From contig NZ_MODU01000004.1 of assembly GCF_001885075.1 (NCBI RefSeq), positions 2,356,001-2,420,000 on the forward strand: 64,000 bases of DNA, read 5' to 3'. This document shows, piece by piece, positions 8,362 through 16,982 of this stretch; within the stretch, counting starts at the first letter, position 1; each line of letters begins with the position of its first letter. Position numbers and translations under genes: made by a program. Source of the DNA: Alteromonas sp. V450 (GTDB lineage Bacteria > Pseudomonadota > Gammaproteobacteria > Enterobacterales > Alteromonadaceae). A model generated the notes under the pieces. That model ran no database searches and was not told the origin of the DNA. It saw only the letters and a program-made list of their open reading frames with translations.

Positions 8362-9492
8362 TTGACCGATTTAACTCAACGCACTGATATTCCCTCTCCT
8401 TGCTACGTGCTGGAAGAAGCAAAATTAATTAAAAACCTTGAGCTGATGAAACGGGTTCAAGACGAATCTGGCGCGCGTATTATCTTGGCGCTTAAAGGCT
8501 TTTCAATGTGGTCTTGCTTCGACATCATCAAACAGTACTTGCACGGAGCAACGGCCAGTTCGGTTTGGGAAGCGAAACTTGCTGCAGAGATGGGTAAAGA
8601 AGTTCACGCATATTCTCCTGCGTACAAGGTTAATGACGCAAAGGAATTGGCGGGGCTTGTTAATCACCTGTCTTTTAATAGTTTGACCCAGTGGAACGCG
8701 CATAAAGACGTACTCGCTGACGTATCGTTAGGCCTTCGCATAAACCCTGAGCATCAAGAAGCTGATACGCCACTGTACGACCCAGCTGCTCCTGGTTCGC
8801 GCTTAGGCATACGTGCCAGTGAGCTAGAAGACGTAGACTTATCGGGTATTGAAGGTTTTCACTGCCACAACCTTTGTGAGTGTGACTCTTTTGCTACCGC
8901 ACGCACGCTTGAAGCTATCGAAAAACGTTTTGGCAAATGGCTCGGTCAATTAAAGTGGTTAAACTTAGGTGGCGGACACCTGATGACCCGTGAAGGTTAT
9001 GATGTTGAGCACCTTATTACAACGCTAAAAGACTTCAAAGCGCGCTACCCACATTTAGACGTGATCCTTGAGCCAGGCTCTGCGGTTGCGTGGCAGACAG
9101 GGCCATTAATTTGCGAAGTGGTTGATATGGTTGAGAACGACGGTGATATCGCTATTCTAGACATTTCAGCTACTGCACATATGCCAGATGTGCTGGAAAT
9201 GCCTTATCGCCCTACAATTTTGGGCGCGGGTATGCCTAATGAGAAAGCATATAATGTGAAGCTAGGTGGCAATTCGTGCCTTGCCGGTGATGTCATTGAT
9301 ACTTACTCGTTCGATGCGCCACTTAAGGCTGGCGATCGATTACAGTTTGAGGACATGATGCATTACACCATGGTGAAAACCACCTTCTTCAACGGTGTAG
9401 AACACCCTGCTATCGGCATTCTGCGTTCTAACGGCGACTTTGAGCTTGTTCGCGAATTCAGCTACGAAGACTTTAAAGGGCGTTTGTCCTAA
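8362..9492 (+). CDS. nspC: Carboxynorspermidine decarboxylase
   Basis: 376 residues, the usual NspC length. A fold-III PLP decarboxylase: the PLP Lys lies in ILALKGFSMW, FHCHNLCECD is near the middle, the glycine-rich phosphate site is WLNLGGGHLMT, and LEPGSAVAW and GNSCLAGDVID follow. It removes the carboxyl group from carboxynorspermidine/carboxyspermidine to give the triamine. The start is TTG at 8362; the next in-frame ATG would delete the conserved IPSPCYVLEE segment, and a TTGGAG site lies about 11 bases upstream. Its natural downstream terminator has been split by a transposon insertion. Confidence 0.93.
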   Translation: MTDLTQRTDIPSPCYVLEEAKLIKNLELMKRVQDESGARIILALKGFSMWSCFDIIKQYLHGATASSVWEAKLAAEMGKEVHAYSPAYKVNDAKELAGLVNHLSFNSLTQWNAHKDVLADVSLGLRINPEHQEADTPLYDPAAPGSRLGIRASELEDVDLSGIEGFHCHNLCECDSFATARTLEAIEKRFGKWLGQLKWLNLGGGHLMTREGYDVEHLITTLKDFKARYPHLDVILEPGSAVAWQTGPLICEVVDMVENDGDIAILDISATAHMPDVLEMPYRPTILGAGMPNEKAYNVKLGGNSCLAGDVIDTYSFDAPLKAGDRLQFEDMMHYTMVKTTFFNGVEHPAIGILRSNGDFELVREFSYEDFKGRLS

Positions 9493-9510
9493 CGAATTTT
9501 TTTCAAATAA

Positions 9511-9530
9511 AAAAACCCGCATAATGCGGG
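9511..9530. terminator. Left part of the original nspC terminator, interrupted by the transposon
   Basis: AAAAACCCGCATAATGCGGG forms a hairpin (CCCGCA / TGCGGG) preceded by an A-run. The T-run that should follow on the + strand is now at 12537-12546, after the transposon (GCGGGTTTTCTTTT). Read across the element, the two pieces rebuild a bidirectional terminator between nspC and the convergent small gene at 12548. Confidence 0.8.
9521..9530. repeat. Target site duplication, left copy (10 bp)
   Basis: ATAATGCGGG directly abuts the left terminal inverted repeat. The identical sequence at 12527-12536 abuts the right one. A 10-bp duplication is in the range made by IS1-type elements. Confidence 0.9.
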
Positions 9531-9554
9531 CAAGGCGGTTACTTAATTTGTGCT
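9531..9554. repeat. Left terminal inverted repeat (24 bp)
   Basis: Begins CAAGGCGGTTACTTAATTTG and is exactly complementary over 24 bases to 12503-12526. Confidence 0.93.
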
Positions 9555-9560
9555 TATAGG

Positions 9561-9589
9561 TTGAGTTAATTTATTGAAAGCCTCATACT
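9561..9589 (+). promoter_or_regulatory. Candidate weak transposase promoter
   Basis: TTGAGT (9561-9566) and CATACT (9584-9589) are spaced by 17 bases, each matching four of six sigma-70 consensus bases. Transcription would start near 9596, inside the loop of the hairpin at 9577-9614. Prediction by eye only. Confidence 0.35.
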
Positions 9590-9614
9590 GTATACAAATA
9601 CAGCATGAGGCTTT
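9577..9614 (+). promoter_or_regulatory. Hairpin covering the transposase ribosome-binding site
   Basis: The 16-base arms 9577-9592 and 9599-9614 pair with one A-C mismatch around a six-base loop (TACAAA), followed by GTTTTG. The right arm contains GAGG (9607-9610), the only Shine-Dalgarno-like sequence for the TTG start at 9618, seven bases away. A transcript reading in from nspC would fold and hide this site, and may terminate there. A transcript starting in the loop would leave the site free. Confidence 0.65.
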
Positions 9615-9617
9615 GTT

Positions 9618-11366
9618 TTGGAATTACAAAAAAAATCTTACGCAAGGATTTCTGAGACGATACCAGAGGCGTTAAAGGGCCTACAGGTAAACGGATGCAA
9701 GAATCCTGCTTGTACAAACTTCTGTGTCGATCCTCATGATTACAATCCAGCAGAATACAGCTTAAGAAAAGGCTCTAACCCATTTTATAAAATATCTGGT
9801 TCGGGCAGAAATGAACCCAATCTCCAATGCAGAGTGTGTAGCGAGATCACTCCTATCAAATCTAATGTAGGTATTCTAGAGGAGGTGTCTCGTATATCCT
9901 CATATTTGCATGAACCCTCATGCACTTGCCCAAATACCGAGTGTAATAATCATCTTATGTCAGTTAGCGATAATCCTAATTTATATAAAAGACATGGTCA
10001 AACATCAGGCAACACGAGGTATCAATGCAAGCTTTGTAAAAAGACATTTTCTGATGGTAATAAGCGGCGTCAACATCGACGTTCAGAGATAAACAAAAGC
10101 TTTTTTCTGCATATAGTTAATAAAACGCCAATGAGGCGTATGTGCGAGATATTGGACATTTCGTCAAAAACCTACTTTGATAAGTTAAACTGGCTGTATG
10201 AGCAAAGTTCAGCATTCGCTAAAGAGCGAGAAATTCGATTATTAAAAACTACCTATGCTCAAAAAGCTGAAATTTGTACTGATAGGCAGGTACATATTAG
10301 CAATTGGAGTGATCGTAGAGATAAAAGAAACATTGAATTATGGGCGATAGGTAGCGCCGACAATATCAGTGGGTATGTTTTTGGCGTCCACTTTAACTAT
10401 GATCCATTAATCGATAGAACGGCAGCTGAGATTGATGCCAGCGAAGTAAACGCTAAAATTACACCGCCACACCTTCAACCTCATGCACGTCTATGGTTAC
10501 AACGTTATCATAATGAAGAGCTTAGCATGGCGACTCACGAGCATATAAAAGGCTTGTCTAAGCTTGAAAATAGTTCATTTGAACAAGCAGAGATATTAGA
10601 CGGTACTACAAAACTCCCCGATAAAGGTGCTTTGGTTCACAGTGAGTACACCATGTATGCGCACTTCTTATTAGTAGCAAGGCTTTTGGGAAATGTGAAA
10701 CAAGTGCATTACTCGCTTGATAGAGAGGCCGGAATAAGAAATGCATTTATGCTTGCCAATAAAGAGCGTGTATCAAATGGTTCAGCTCATGCATTTTACG
10801 TCAAAAACAGGACAGGATTGACTGTTGATGAAAAAAAAGAAATCGTAAAAGATTTTTATAAAGCATTTAAAGTCATCGCTGGCAAATCATTCAGATCAGC
10901 TACTGGTACGGAAAGATACAATACAATTATTAGCATGCTTCGACAAAATATACCTCAGACAAAACTTATCCCCTTTAGTAAGGAAATGTGGCTTAGACAT
11001 CCCCACTTTACGATGCCTGAACCAGAGAAATTAGTGGCCGCATTAACACCGATAACGCACCTATCCATTCAAGAGCAAGCTGAGCTATATAAACCCTCTT
11101 CTCTTGCCGCAATAGATAGGTTTTTCATGTTCGTTAGACGCCGAGTAAGTCTTCTTGAACGCAGTAAGTCTGTAGCATCAAGCGAGCGGCGTAAATGGTA
11201 TGGGTACAGTGCCTATGACCCTTATTCATATTTGAAGGTCATGGAGATTGTGCGGCTCTTTTACAATTATTGTTTAAAGGCAAAAGATGGGACAACAGCA
11301 GCTATGAGACTTGGTTTGGCAAAGAGACCAATCAGATTAGAGAGTATTGTATATTTTGAAAAGTGA
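9618..11366 (+). CDS. Zinc-ribbon DDE-type transposase, 582 residues
   Basis: Two paired-cysteine zinc ribbons are visible: C27-x4-C32 with C71-x2-C74, and C104-x4-C109 with C137-x2-C140 (GNTRYQCKLCKKTF, as in InsA/COG3677 proteins). A helix-turn-helix-like segment follows at about 160-195 (MRRMCEILDISSKTYFDKL). The likely catalytic acids are D222 (ICTDRQVHIS), D368 (HYSLDREAG) and E515 or E543 near the C-terminus, where FYNYCLKAKDGTTAAMRLGLA resembles the usual transposase ending. The start is TTG 9618, since no ATG occurs before residue 114. Length is far above IS1 transposases. Transposase is well supported by the flanking inverted repeats; the family is not identified. Confidence 0.85.
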   Translation: MELQKKSYARISETIPEALKGLQVNGCKNPACTNFCVDPHDYNPAEYSLRKGSNPFYKISGSGRNEPNLQCRVCSEITPIKSNVGILEEVSRISSYLHEPSCTCPNTECNNHLMSVSDNPNLYKRHGQTSGNTRYQCKLCKKTFSDGNKRRQHRRSEINKSFFLHIVNKTPMRRMCEILDISSKTYFDKLNWLYEQSSAFAKEREIRLLKTTYAQKAEICTDRQVHISNWSDRRDKRNIELWAIGSADNISGYVFGVHFNYDPLIDRTAAEIDASEVNAKITPPHLQPHARLWLQRYHNEELSMATHEHIKGLSKLENSSFEQAEILDGTTKLPDKGALVHSEYTMYAHFLLVARLLGNVKQVHYSLDREAGIRNAFMLANKERVSNGSAHAFYVKNRTGLTVDEKKEIVKDFYKAFKVIAGKSFRSATGTERYNTIISMLRQNIPQTKLIPFSKEMWLRHPHFTMPEPEKLVAALTPITHLSIQEQAELYKPSSLAAIDRFFMFVRRRVSLLERSKSVASSERRKWYGYSAYDPYSYLKVMEIVRLFYNYCLKAKDGTTAAMRLGLAKRPIRLESIVYFEK

Positions 11367-11448
11367 TTTTAGACATTGCAACTTACTGGTTAATGATAAG
11401 AAATCCATAATATTGTATTGCATCGAGAGTTTTAGAGGAAAAGTAATA

Positions 11449-12465
11449 ATGATGGTAAAAGGATTTACTATAGGGCTGTTATTCATTAGCTTGAGCGGTT
11501 GCGCTTCATATTTAGCCAATCAAATGACAAGCCCTAAAAAATCTAACGTAGAGGGCAATATCTCAGATTGGGCTGTTGTGCAACAATTGTGTGATAGCAA
11601 CAATTACTGTGTTAAAGCAATAGGTTTAGGTGAGTCTGCCGAAGGTGATCATAGTCTAGAATTTAGGTTTCATATCAATGATAATCATAAGATCTGGCGC
11701 TACGAAACCAAAAGTGACGGCGTAGAACCCCCCAAACCACTTGCGAACCATTTGATATTTCTCTTTGCTGGATATAGCCAACCCACTGAGGTCTTATATA
11801 TACATCAATTATGGTTACAACGCATGACGGGCGCAGAAGTCATCGTTATACCTAGCGCTGAAAACACAGAGACGTTCAAATTTGGCCTAGATTACGCCCC
11901 TCCTATCGTTGCTGAAATTCAAAGATTAAACCCTGTAAAAGTGCACCTTATTGGATTTTCAATGGGCGCATTAGCAGCAGTTGAGGTTGAGAAGCAAATT
12001 GACAATGCCAAACTCTATTTAGTCGCGCCAATGGCCGACTTTGACTATTCAGCTAAAGCGATTTACGACATTCTGTATAGAGATAAAATATACGCGACGT
12101 TTATTTCCCAAGACACGCTTGAGGATGCAATTCAAATTGTTTATGAGGAGTCAGGAACAACATCAAAAGATACCGATTTAATAGCAAAACTGAATAGGGT
12201 AACTTCACCTACATTTATCTATGCATCTGATAAAGATAGAGTTGTTGAGTATTCTGTTTTTGACTCCATTCCAAATGATAATATTGATGTAAATATTTAC
12301 GAAGAATTAAATCATTTGGAAATGGTTGCTCTATTAAGTCAAGATTTGATGACTGACTTCGTATCTGATTTACTTGAGAGGCCAGTGATGAAGAGTGAAA
12401 TTACAACTTTAGGTATATTGTGTGATTTTGATGATGATGATTGTCTAAATCAACTACCGGATTAA
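11449..12465 (+). CDS. Transposon passenger: lipoprotein with alpha/beta-hydrolase fold
   Basis: About 338 residues from ATG 11449, with GAGGAAA ten bases upstream. The signal peptide ends in the lipobox LSGC with C18 lipidated. The mature protein has an alpha/beta-hydrolase pattern: the nucleophile elbow IGFSMGALA (S171), an acidic residue in ASDKDRVVEY (near 264) and a late His in EELNHLEMV (near 288), a plausible Ser-Asp-His triad. It begins about 80 bases after the transposase stop, inside the inverted repeats, so it is cargo. Role unknown; lipase, esterase or envelope-acting enzyme are all possible. It is not a recognised resistance or defence gene. Confidence 0.8.
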   Translation: MMVKGFTIGLLFISLSGCASYLANQMTSPKKSNVEGNISDWAVVQQLCDSNNYCVKAIGLGESAEGDHSLEFRFHINDNHKIWRYETKSDGVEPPKPLANHLIFLFAGYSQPTEVLYIHQLWLQRMTGAEVIVIPSAENTETFKFGLDYAPPIVAEIQRLNPVKVHLIGFSMGALAAVEVEKQIDNAKLYLVAPMADFDYSAKAIYDILYRDKIYATFISQDTLEDAIQIVYEESGTTSKDTDLIAKLNRVTSPTFIYASDKDRVVEYSVFDSIPNDNIDVNIYEELNHLEMVALLSQDLMTDFVSDLLERPVMKSEITTLGILCDFDDDDCLNQLPD

Positions 12466-12478
12466 CGCACAAAAAAAT

Positions 12479-12502
12479 AAGGCGAGTTCAAAAACTCGCC
12501 TT
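12479..12502 (-). terminator. Inward-facing terminator at right end of transposon
   Basis: The 10-bp perfect stem AAGGCGAGTT / AACTCGCCTT has a CAAA loop. On the minus strand it is followed by TTATTTTTTT, so it should stop transcripts entering the element from the right. On the + strand there is no T-run, although the stem may still mark the 3' end of the passenger message. Confidence 0.65.
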
Positions 12503-12526
12503 AGCACAAATTAAGTAACCGCCTTG
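12503..12526. repeat. Right terminal inverted repeat (24 bp)
   Basis: Ends AATTAAGTAACCGCCTTG, the exact complement of the left end. Confidence 0.93.
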
Positions 12527-12536
12527 ATAATGCGGG
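12527..12536. repeat. Target site duplication, right copy (10 bp)
   Basis: Identical to 9521-9530 (ATAATGCGGG) and directly adjacent to the right terminal inverted repeat. The identity of the two copies suggests a fairly recent insertion. Confidence 0.9.
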
Positions 12537-12547
12537 TTTTCTTTTAT

Positions 12548-12811
12548 TTATAAGACGCCACTACCCGACGCAGCTTCAGATTTATCAATCTCTCCCTCAA
12601 CTAAGATGTCATCACCGAGTTCTATTTGAAAAGTTGTGCCTGGCTTCCCTTGCAAACTATAACGAAAGCCGTACATTTCACCTTCATTTAATGCGAGTTC
12701 GGTCTCGCTATTTGGGTGAATTAAATCGTAAACGCCAGAGTCGTTCGCTTGAGAAAATATATCAACTAGCCACGTGCCTTCAGACATAGTGATCTTAAGG
12801 GTCTTTGTCAT
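12548..12811 (-). CDS. Hypothetical small acidic protein, 87 residues
   Basis: The start at 12811 is chosen because GGAGGC lies seven bases upstream; the ATG at 12823 has none. The protein is acidic and soluble, with no signal or membrane segment. It appears beta-rich (TLKITMSEGTWLVDIF, MYGFRYSLQGKPGTTFQIEL). I do not recognise the family. It converges with nspC, and both once shared the bidirectional terminator now split by the transposon, whose right end lies only 21 bases after this gene's stop. Confidence 0.65.
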   Translation of the reverse strand: MTKTLKITMSEGTWLVDIFSQANDSGVYDLIHPNSETELALNEGEMYGFRYSLQGKPGTTFQIELGDDILVEGEIDKSEAASGSGVL

Positions 12812-12917
12812 GTGCGCCTCCATTAGTGTTCAACCCGTTCCTCATTAAAGGTTGACATAGAATCTACTACTTTGTATTTCGCAAGTTATGCTTAAGATCA
12901 GTGTCTTCTAAAACCAA

Positions 12918-13754
12918 TTACGCTTTTGCATCAAGTCCAGCCTGATAAAGCGCATTTTTTTTCAAGTCATAATGACTGGCTACTACGGCTGCCGCTTTCT
13001 TTAGCGGCATGTGCTCACACAAGTTATTTAGCAGTGACATTGCTTCGCTAGGAATAGCCTGTTCATCTATCTTTGCAGGACCTATCATCACAACAAATTC
13101 GCCTTTTTGATGAGCTGCATCGGCATTGAGATAATCAATAACGTCTTGAGCGCTTCCACTCACATAAGTTTCGAAGGTTTTGGTCAGTTCTTTCGCTACT
13201 ACAATGTGGCGTTCGCCTAAAACGCGTTGAATATCGTTTACCGTGTCTAAAATTCTGCGTGGTGCTTCATAGTATACGGTAGTAAAAGTTCTATCTTTTA
13301 ACGCTAAAAGCACACCTTCTCGTGCCTGAGTTTTGACCGGTAAGAATCCTTCAAACATAAACTTGTCTGTTGGTAAACCTGATGCACTTAACGCGGTTAT
13401 TGCCGCACATGGGCCGGGTAATGCGCTAACCGGAATACCCTGCTCACGGCACTTACGCACAAGAACAAAACCAGGGTCACTGATAAGTGGTGTTCCGGCG
13501 TCACTTATCAAGGCGACCGACTCCCCCCCCTTTAAACGTTCACAAAGCATAGCTGTGCGCTTGTCTTCATTATGCTCGTGAAGTGAAAGAGTTTTAGTTC
13601 CAATGCTGAAATGCTGTAACAAACGCGCACTATGACGAGTGTCCTCGGCAGCAATCCAGCTTACTTCACTTAATATGTGAATGGCCCGTGCGCTCATGTC
13701 ATCTAAATTACCAATAGGCGTGGGAACAATATATAGAGTGGCGGTGTCTGTCAT
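12918..13754 (-). CDS. rsmI: 16S rRNA (cytidine(1402)-2'-O)-methyltransferase
   Basis: 278 residues, a little under the E. coli length. Tetrapyrrole-methylase fold: VPTPIGNLDDMSARAI at the N-terminus, AAEDTRHSARLL, and the SAM-site loop ISDAGTPLISDPG near residue 85, then LPGPCAAITALSASGLP. RsmI 2'-O-methylates C1402 in the ribosomal P site together with RsmH. It is divergent from lpoA, exactly as yraL and yraM are in E. coli, which confirms the assignment. Confidence 0.96.
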   Translation of the reverse strand: MTDTATLYIVPTPIGNLDDMSARAIHILSEVSWIAAEDTRHSARLLQHFSIGTKTLSLHEHNEDKRTAMLCERLKGGESVALISDAGTPLISDPGFVLVRKCREQGIPVSALPGPCAAITALSASGLPTDKFMFEGFLPVKTQAREGVLLALKDRTFTTVYYEAPRRILDTVNDIQRVLGERHIVVAKELTKTFETYVSGSAQDVIDYLNADAAHQKGEFVVMIGPAKIDEQAIPSEAMSLLNNLCEHMPLKKAAAVVASHYDLKKNALYQAGLDAKA

Positions 13755-13895
13755 AACAGTGGTTAAATCTTACGTTAAATTGGGAGATTATGCGTTAAGT
13801 GTATCACGCCATTAGTCCAGATTATGCTGGCAAGCGTAGATTTTCATGCTGGTTAAGATAAACTTGGCCTATAACGATGTAAAAGGAATGAAACT

Positions 13896-15902
13896 GTGCG
13901 TCATATCGGACAAGCTGGAAAAATTTTTACGCTATCTACCATTACTTCGGTATTGCTGTTGTCGGGCTGTGGAAGTACACCTAAAACCCAGTCGATGCCT
14001 GTAGTAGCGGAACCAACGCCAATTGAAACCACGCAGGTTGAAAAGGACGTTACGCCCGAGCACAAACTTCTTGAAGCAAAAAAAGTATGGGCTCGGACTC
14101 GCGATAAAGAACAGCGCGATGCACTGCTGCTTCAAGCGGCTGACCTTTATCTTCAAGACCAACAACCCGTAATGGCTCAACAGATACTGTACGGAGTAAA
14201 AGAAGACGGTGTTTCTGGGGTACATCAATCAAACTATGCACTTTTAGTTACCAAAGCCTACGCAGGAACGTCTGATGTGCCTGCCGAACAATTGCTTGCC
14301 ATGTTAGACAAGGTCAATGAGGAAGGCGAAACAGCAATTGAAAAAGCAGCGCTTCAAACGCAGCTTTATCTGCAGCAAGGTCAATATGCTGCAGCGGCAA
14401 ATAGCATACTAAAAACTAATTTATCTACCGAAGAGAAAGTACAACACGTTTGGCAGTGGTTGACTTCTATACCCAAAGGATCGTTGCTGACGATAGAAGA
14501 AACCTACCCTGCTCTTTCGCCTTTTATCACGCTCCGCCGGTTAACTGAAACACACGCAAATTCACCTGCGGCACTTGCAAAAAATCTATCGCAATTTCAA
14601 CAGGTTTATCGTGGTCATCTATTAGGGAATACGCTACCTAAAACAGTGATCCAAGCATCACAATTATCTGATGCGGGCGCTAATGACATTGCAGTTTTAC
14701 TGCCTCTCACAGGTAGACTGGCGCGCACAGGGCAAATGGTTAAAGACGGTATTATGTCCGCGTATTATGCCGATGTTGAAAAGAAACAAAACGACCACCT
14801 CTTACCGCGTCTTCGTTTTATTGACACAAGTGGTGTTGATACGCAGCATTTGCTAGATGAAATTGGCAACACTAAATTTATTGTCGGTCCGTTACTCAAA
14901 GACACTGTAGAACAGTTGGTACCGCGCTTGCCTGCCGGTGTTAATGTGCTAGCGTTAAATCGTCCTGAAGAATTAACCGCACTTGCCAATACCACGTCAG
15001 ACACGTCGCCTGATTCAGTAGCTTCACCTGCACAGCTCAGTCGTGTAAGTGGATTAGAAAACGAACTAGCAGCTTACAACGAGCAAGGAGAGCTTGAAGC
15101 TTTAGGCCTATCTGCCGCAATCAATTATTTTGGTCTAGCACCGGAAGATGAAGCCAAGCAACTGGCTGAACTTGTATTCAATAAAGGGTTTCGTGCCCCC
15201 ATCGTTATTGCTGCACAAAGTGGTTTATATCAGCGCATGGATACAACGTTCAAAAGGCATTGGAGAGCACTTAACAACAAAGAGAACAAGCTTCGCACGA
15301 ACATAACATCGGTTACGTTTAACGACAGTAATTCACTTAGGGAAGGTATTACGCAAGCGCTAGACGTTGCACAGAGCAATGATCGTATTAAGCAAATTGA
15401 GTACATGACCAACGACGAAGTCTACAACATGCCACGCAGCAGACGTGATATTGATGTTATCGTTGCATTCGCATCGCCCCAGGATACTGAGTTACTTAAT
15501 CCCATTATTGAAGCAAGCTTAAATCCGTATGATGGTAAACAAGTGCCCGTTTACGCCACATCACGTTCGATGGACTACGACAGCGGCAAAAACCAGTGGC
15601 GTGACCTCCAAAATGTTCACTTCATTGATATGCCTTGGTTGATGCCATCACATGAATGGCCGTCGTTACAGCAGGAAGTAGAGCTAGCGTGGGAAAAGCA
15701 AAACACTATGCAAAAGCGTCTTTTTGCCTTTGGCTTCGACGCTTATCAACTGCTCCCGCAGCTCGGGATGCTCAATACCCTTAAATTCTTGTCGCACGAG
15801 GGCTTAACTGGCTCACTTTCGCTGAATCAAAACGGAGAAGTAGTACGTCAGCAACCACAAGCTATGATCCGCGACGAAAAAGTACAGATGCTCTCGGAGT
15901 AA
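13896..15902 (+). CDS. lpoA: Penicillin-binding protein activator LpoA
   Basis: 668 residues with a lipoprotein signal ending LLSGC (Cys near 25), a TPR-like helical N-terminal half (about 50-260) and a periplasmic-binding-protein-like C-terminal half from NDIAVLLPLTGRLARTGQMV onward. LpoA is an outer-membrane lipoprotein that reaches through peptidoglycan to stimulate PBP1a. The start is GTG 13896 with AAAGGA about ten bases upstream. It leads the run lpoA-yraN-diaA-dolP, and yraN starts three bases after the stop. Confidence 0.95.
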   Translation: MRHIGQAGKIFTLSTITSVLLLSGCGSTPKTQSMPVVAEPTPIETTQVEKDVTPEHKLLEAKKVWARTRDKEQRDALLLQAADLYLQDQQPVMAQQILYGVKEDGVSGVHQSNYALLVTKAYAGTSDVPAEQLLAMLDKVNEEGETAIEKAALQTQLYLQQGQYAAAANSILKTNLSTEEKVQHVWQWLTSIPKGSLLTIEETYPALSPFITLRRLTETHANSPAALAKNLSQFQQVYRGHLLGNTLPKTVIQASQLSDAGANDIAVLLPLTGRLARTGQMVKDGIMSAYYADVEKKQNDHLLPRLRFIDTSGVDTQHLLDEIGNTKFIVGPLLKDTVEQLVPRLPAGVNVLALNRPEELTALANTTSDTSPDSVASPAQLSRVSGLENELAAYNEQGELEALGLSAAINYFGLAPEDEAKQLAELVFNKGFRAPIVIAAQSGLYQRMDTTFKRHWRALNNKENKLRTNITSVTFNDSNSLREGITQALDVAQSNDRIKQIEYMTNDEVYNMPRSRRDIDVIVAFASPQDTELLNPIIEASLNPYDGKQVPVYATSRSMDYDSGKNQWRDLQNVHFIDMPWLMPSHEWPSLQQEVELAWEKQNTMQKRLFAFGFDAYQLLPQLGMLNTLKFLSHEGLTGSLSLNQNGEVVRQQPQAMIRDEKVQMLSE

Positions 15903-15905
15903 AAA

Positions 15906-16247
15906 ATGTCGAAACTGCAAGGGAATGCAGCAGAAGACCAAGCCTGCGAATTTCTTGAAAAGCAAGGTCTTTGTTTGCTTAGTCGCAATTATCACACACG
16001 ACGCGGTGAATTAGACATTGTCATGAAAGATGGGCAAACGATTGTGTGTATCGAAGTTAAGTACCGCAAAAAAAGCCAATTCGGCAGCGCATTAGAGTTT
16101 GTTACCGCAAGGAAACTACAGCGAATACAGGCTGCGTTTGGTTTCTATTTGTTAGATAATGGATTAAATCCAGCGTCTACGCCCTTACGCATTGACGTTA
16201 TTGCCATAGACGGTGAAAAGCTCCAGTGGCTAAGGAATGTAGGTTAA
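15906..16247 (+). CDS. yraN: YraN family (UPF0102) nuclease-like protein
   Basis: 113 residues. Typical UPF0102 pattern: GNAAEDQACEFLEKQGL, RNYHTRRGELDIVMKDG, and IEVKYRKKSQFGSALEFVT, with the D...E-x-K arrangement of a restriction-endonuclease-like (PD-(D/E)XK) fold. Possibly a Holliday-junction or repair nuclease; the exact role is unsettled for the family. It is translationally close to lpoA and in the conserved gene order. Confidence 0.93.
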   Translation: MSKLQGNAAEDQACEFLEKQGLCLLSRNYHTRRGELDIVMKDGQTIVCIEVKYRKKSQFGSALEFVTARKLQRIQAAFGFYLLDNGLNPASTPLRIDVIAIDGEKLQWLRNVG

Positions 16248-16302
16248 GGCATTGCAGACAGACGTGTTGTATTCATATTGCAAGGTGAATAACCACGCCT
16301 AA

Positions 16303-16971
<669 letters not shown>

Positions 16972-16982
16972 CAAAGAATATT

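Larger units (their letters stand above)
9531..12526 (+). mobile_element. Complete 2,996-bp insertion element with passenger gene
   Basis: It is bounded by 24-bp perfect terminal inverted repeats (9531-9554 and 12503-12526, outer ends CAAGGCGGTTAC and GTAACCGCCTTG) and a 10-bp target duplication. It carries a 582-residue zinc-ribbon transposase and a lipoprotein passenger, both on the + strand, and looks visibly more AT-rich than its neighbours. The target is the terminator between nspC and a convergent small gene. Zinc ribbons before a DDE-type core and a 10-bp duplication recall IS1-like (InsA/COG3677) elements, but the length, the repeat sequence and the passenger do not match a family I can name. 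Both genes look intact, so the element may be active. Confidence 0.93.

Noticed and set aside
9531-12526. Defence island or prophage fragment as explanation for the AT-rich region
   Set aside because: The exact end repeats, target duplication and transposase explain the region fully; no phage or defence gene is seen.
12824-12917. RNase P RNA or other stable RNA near rsmI
   Set aside because: The gap is too short and has none of the conserved RNA elements.
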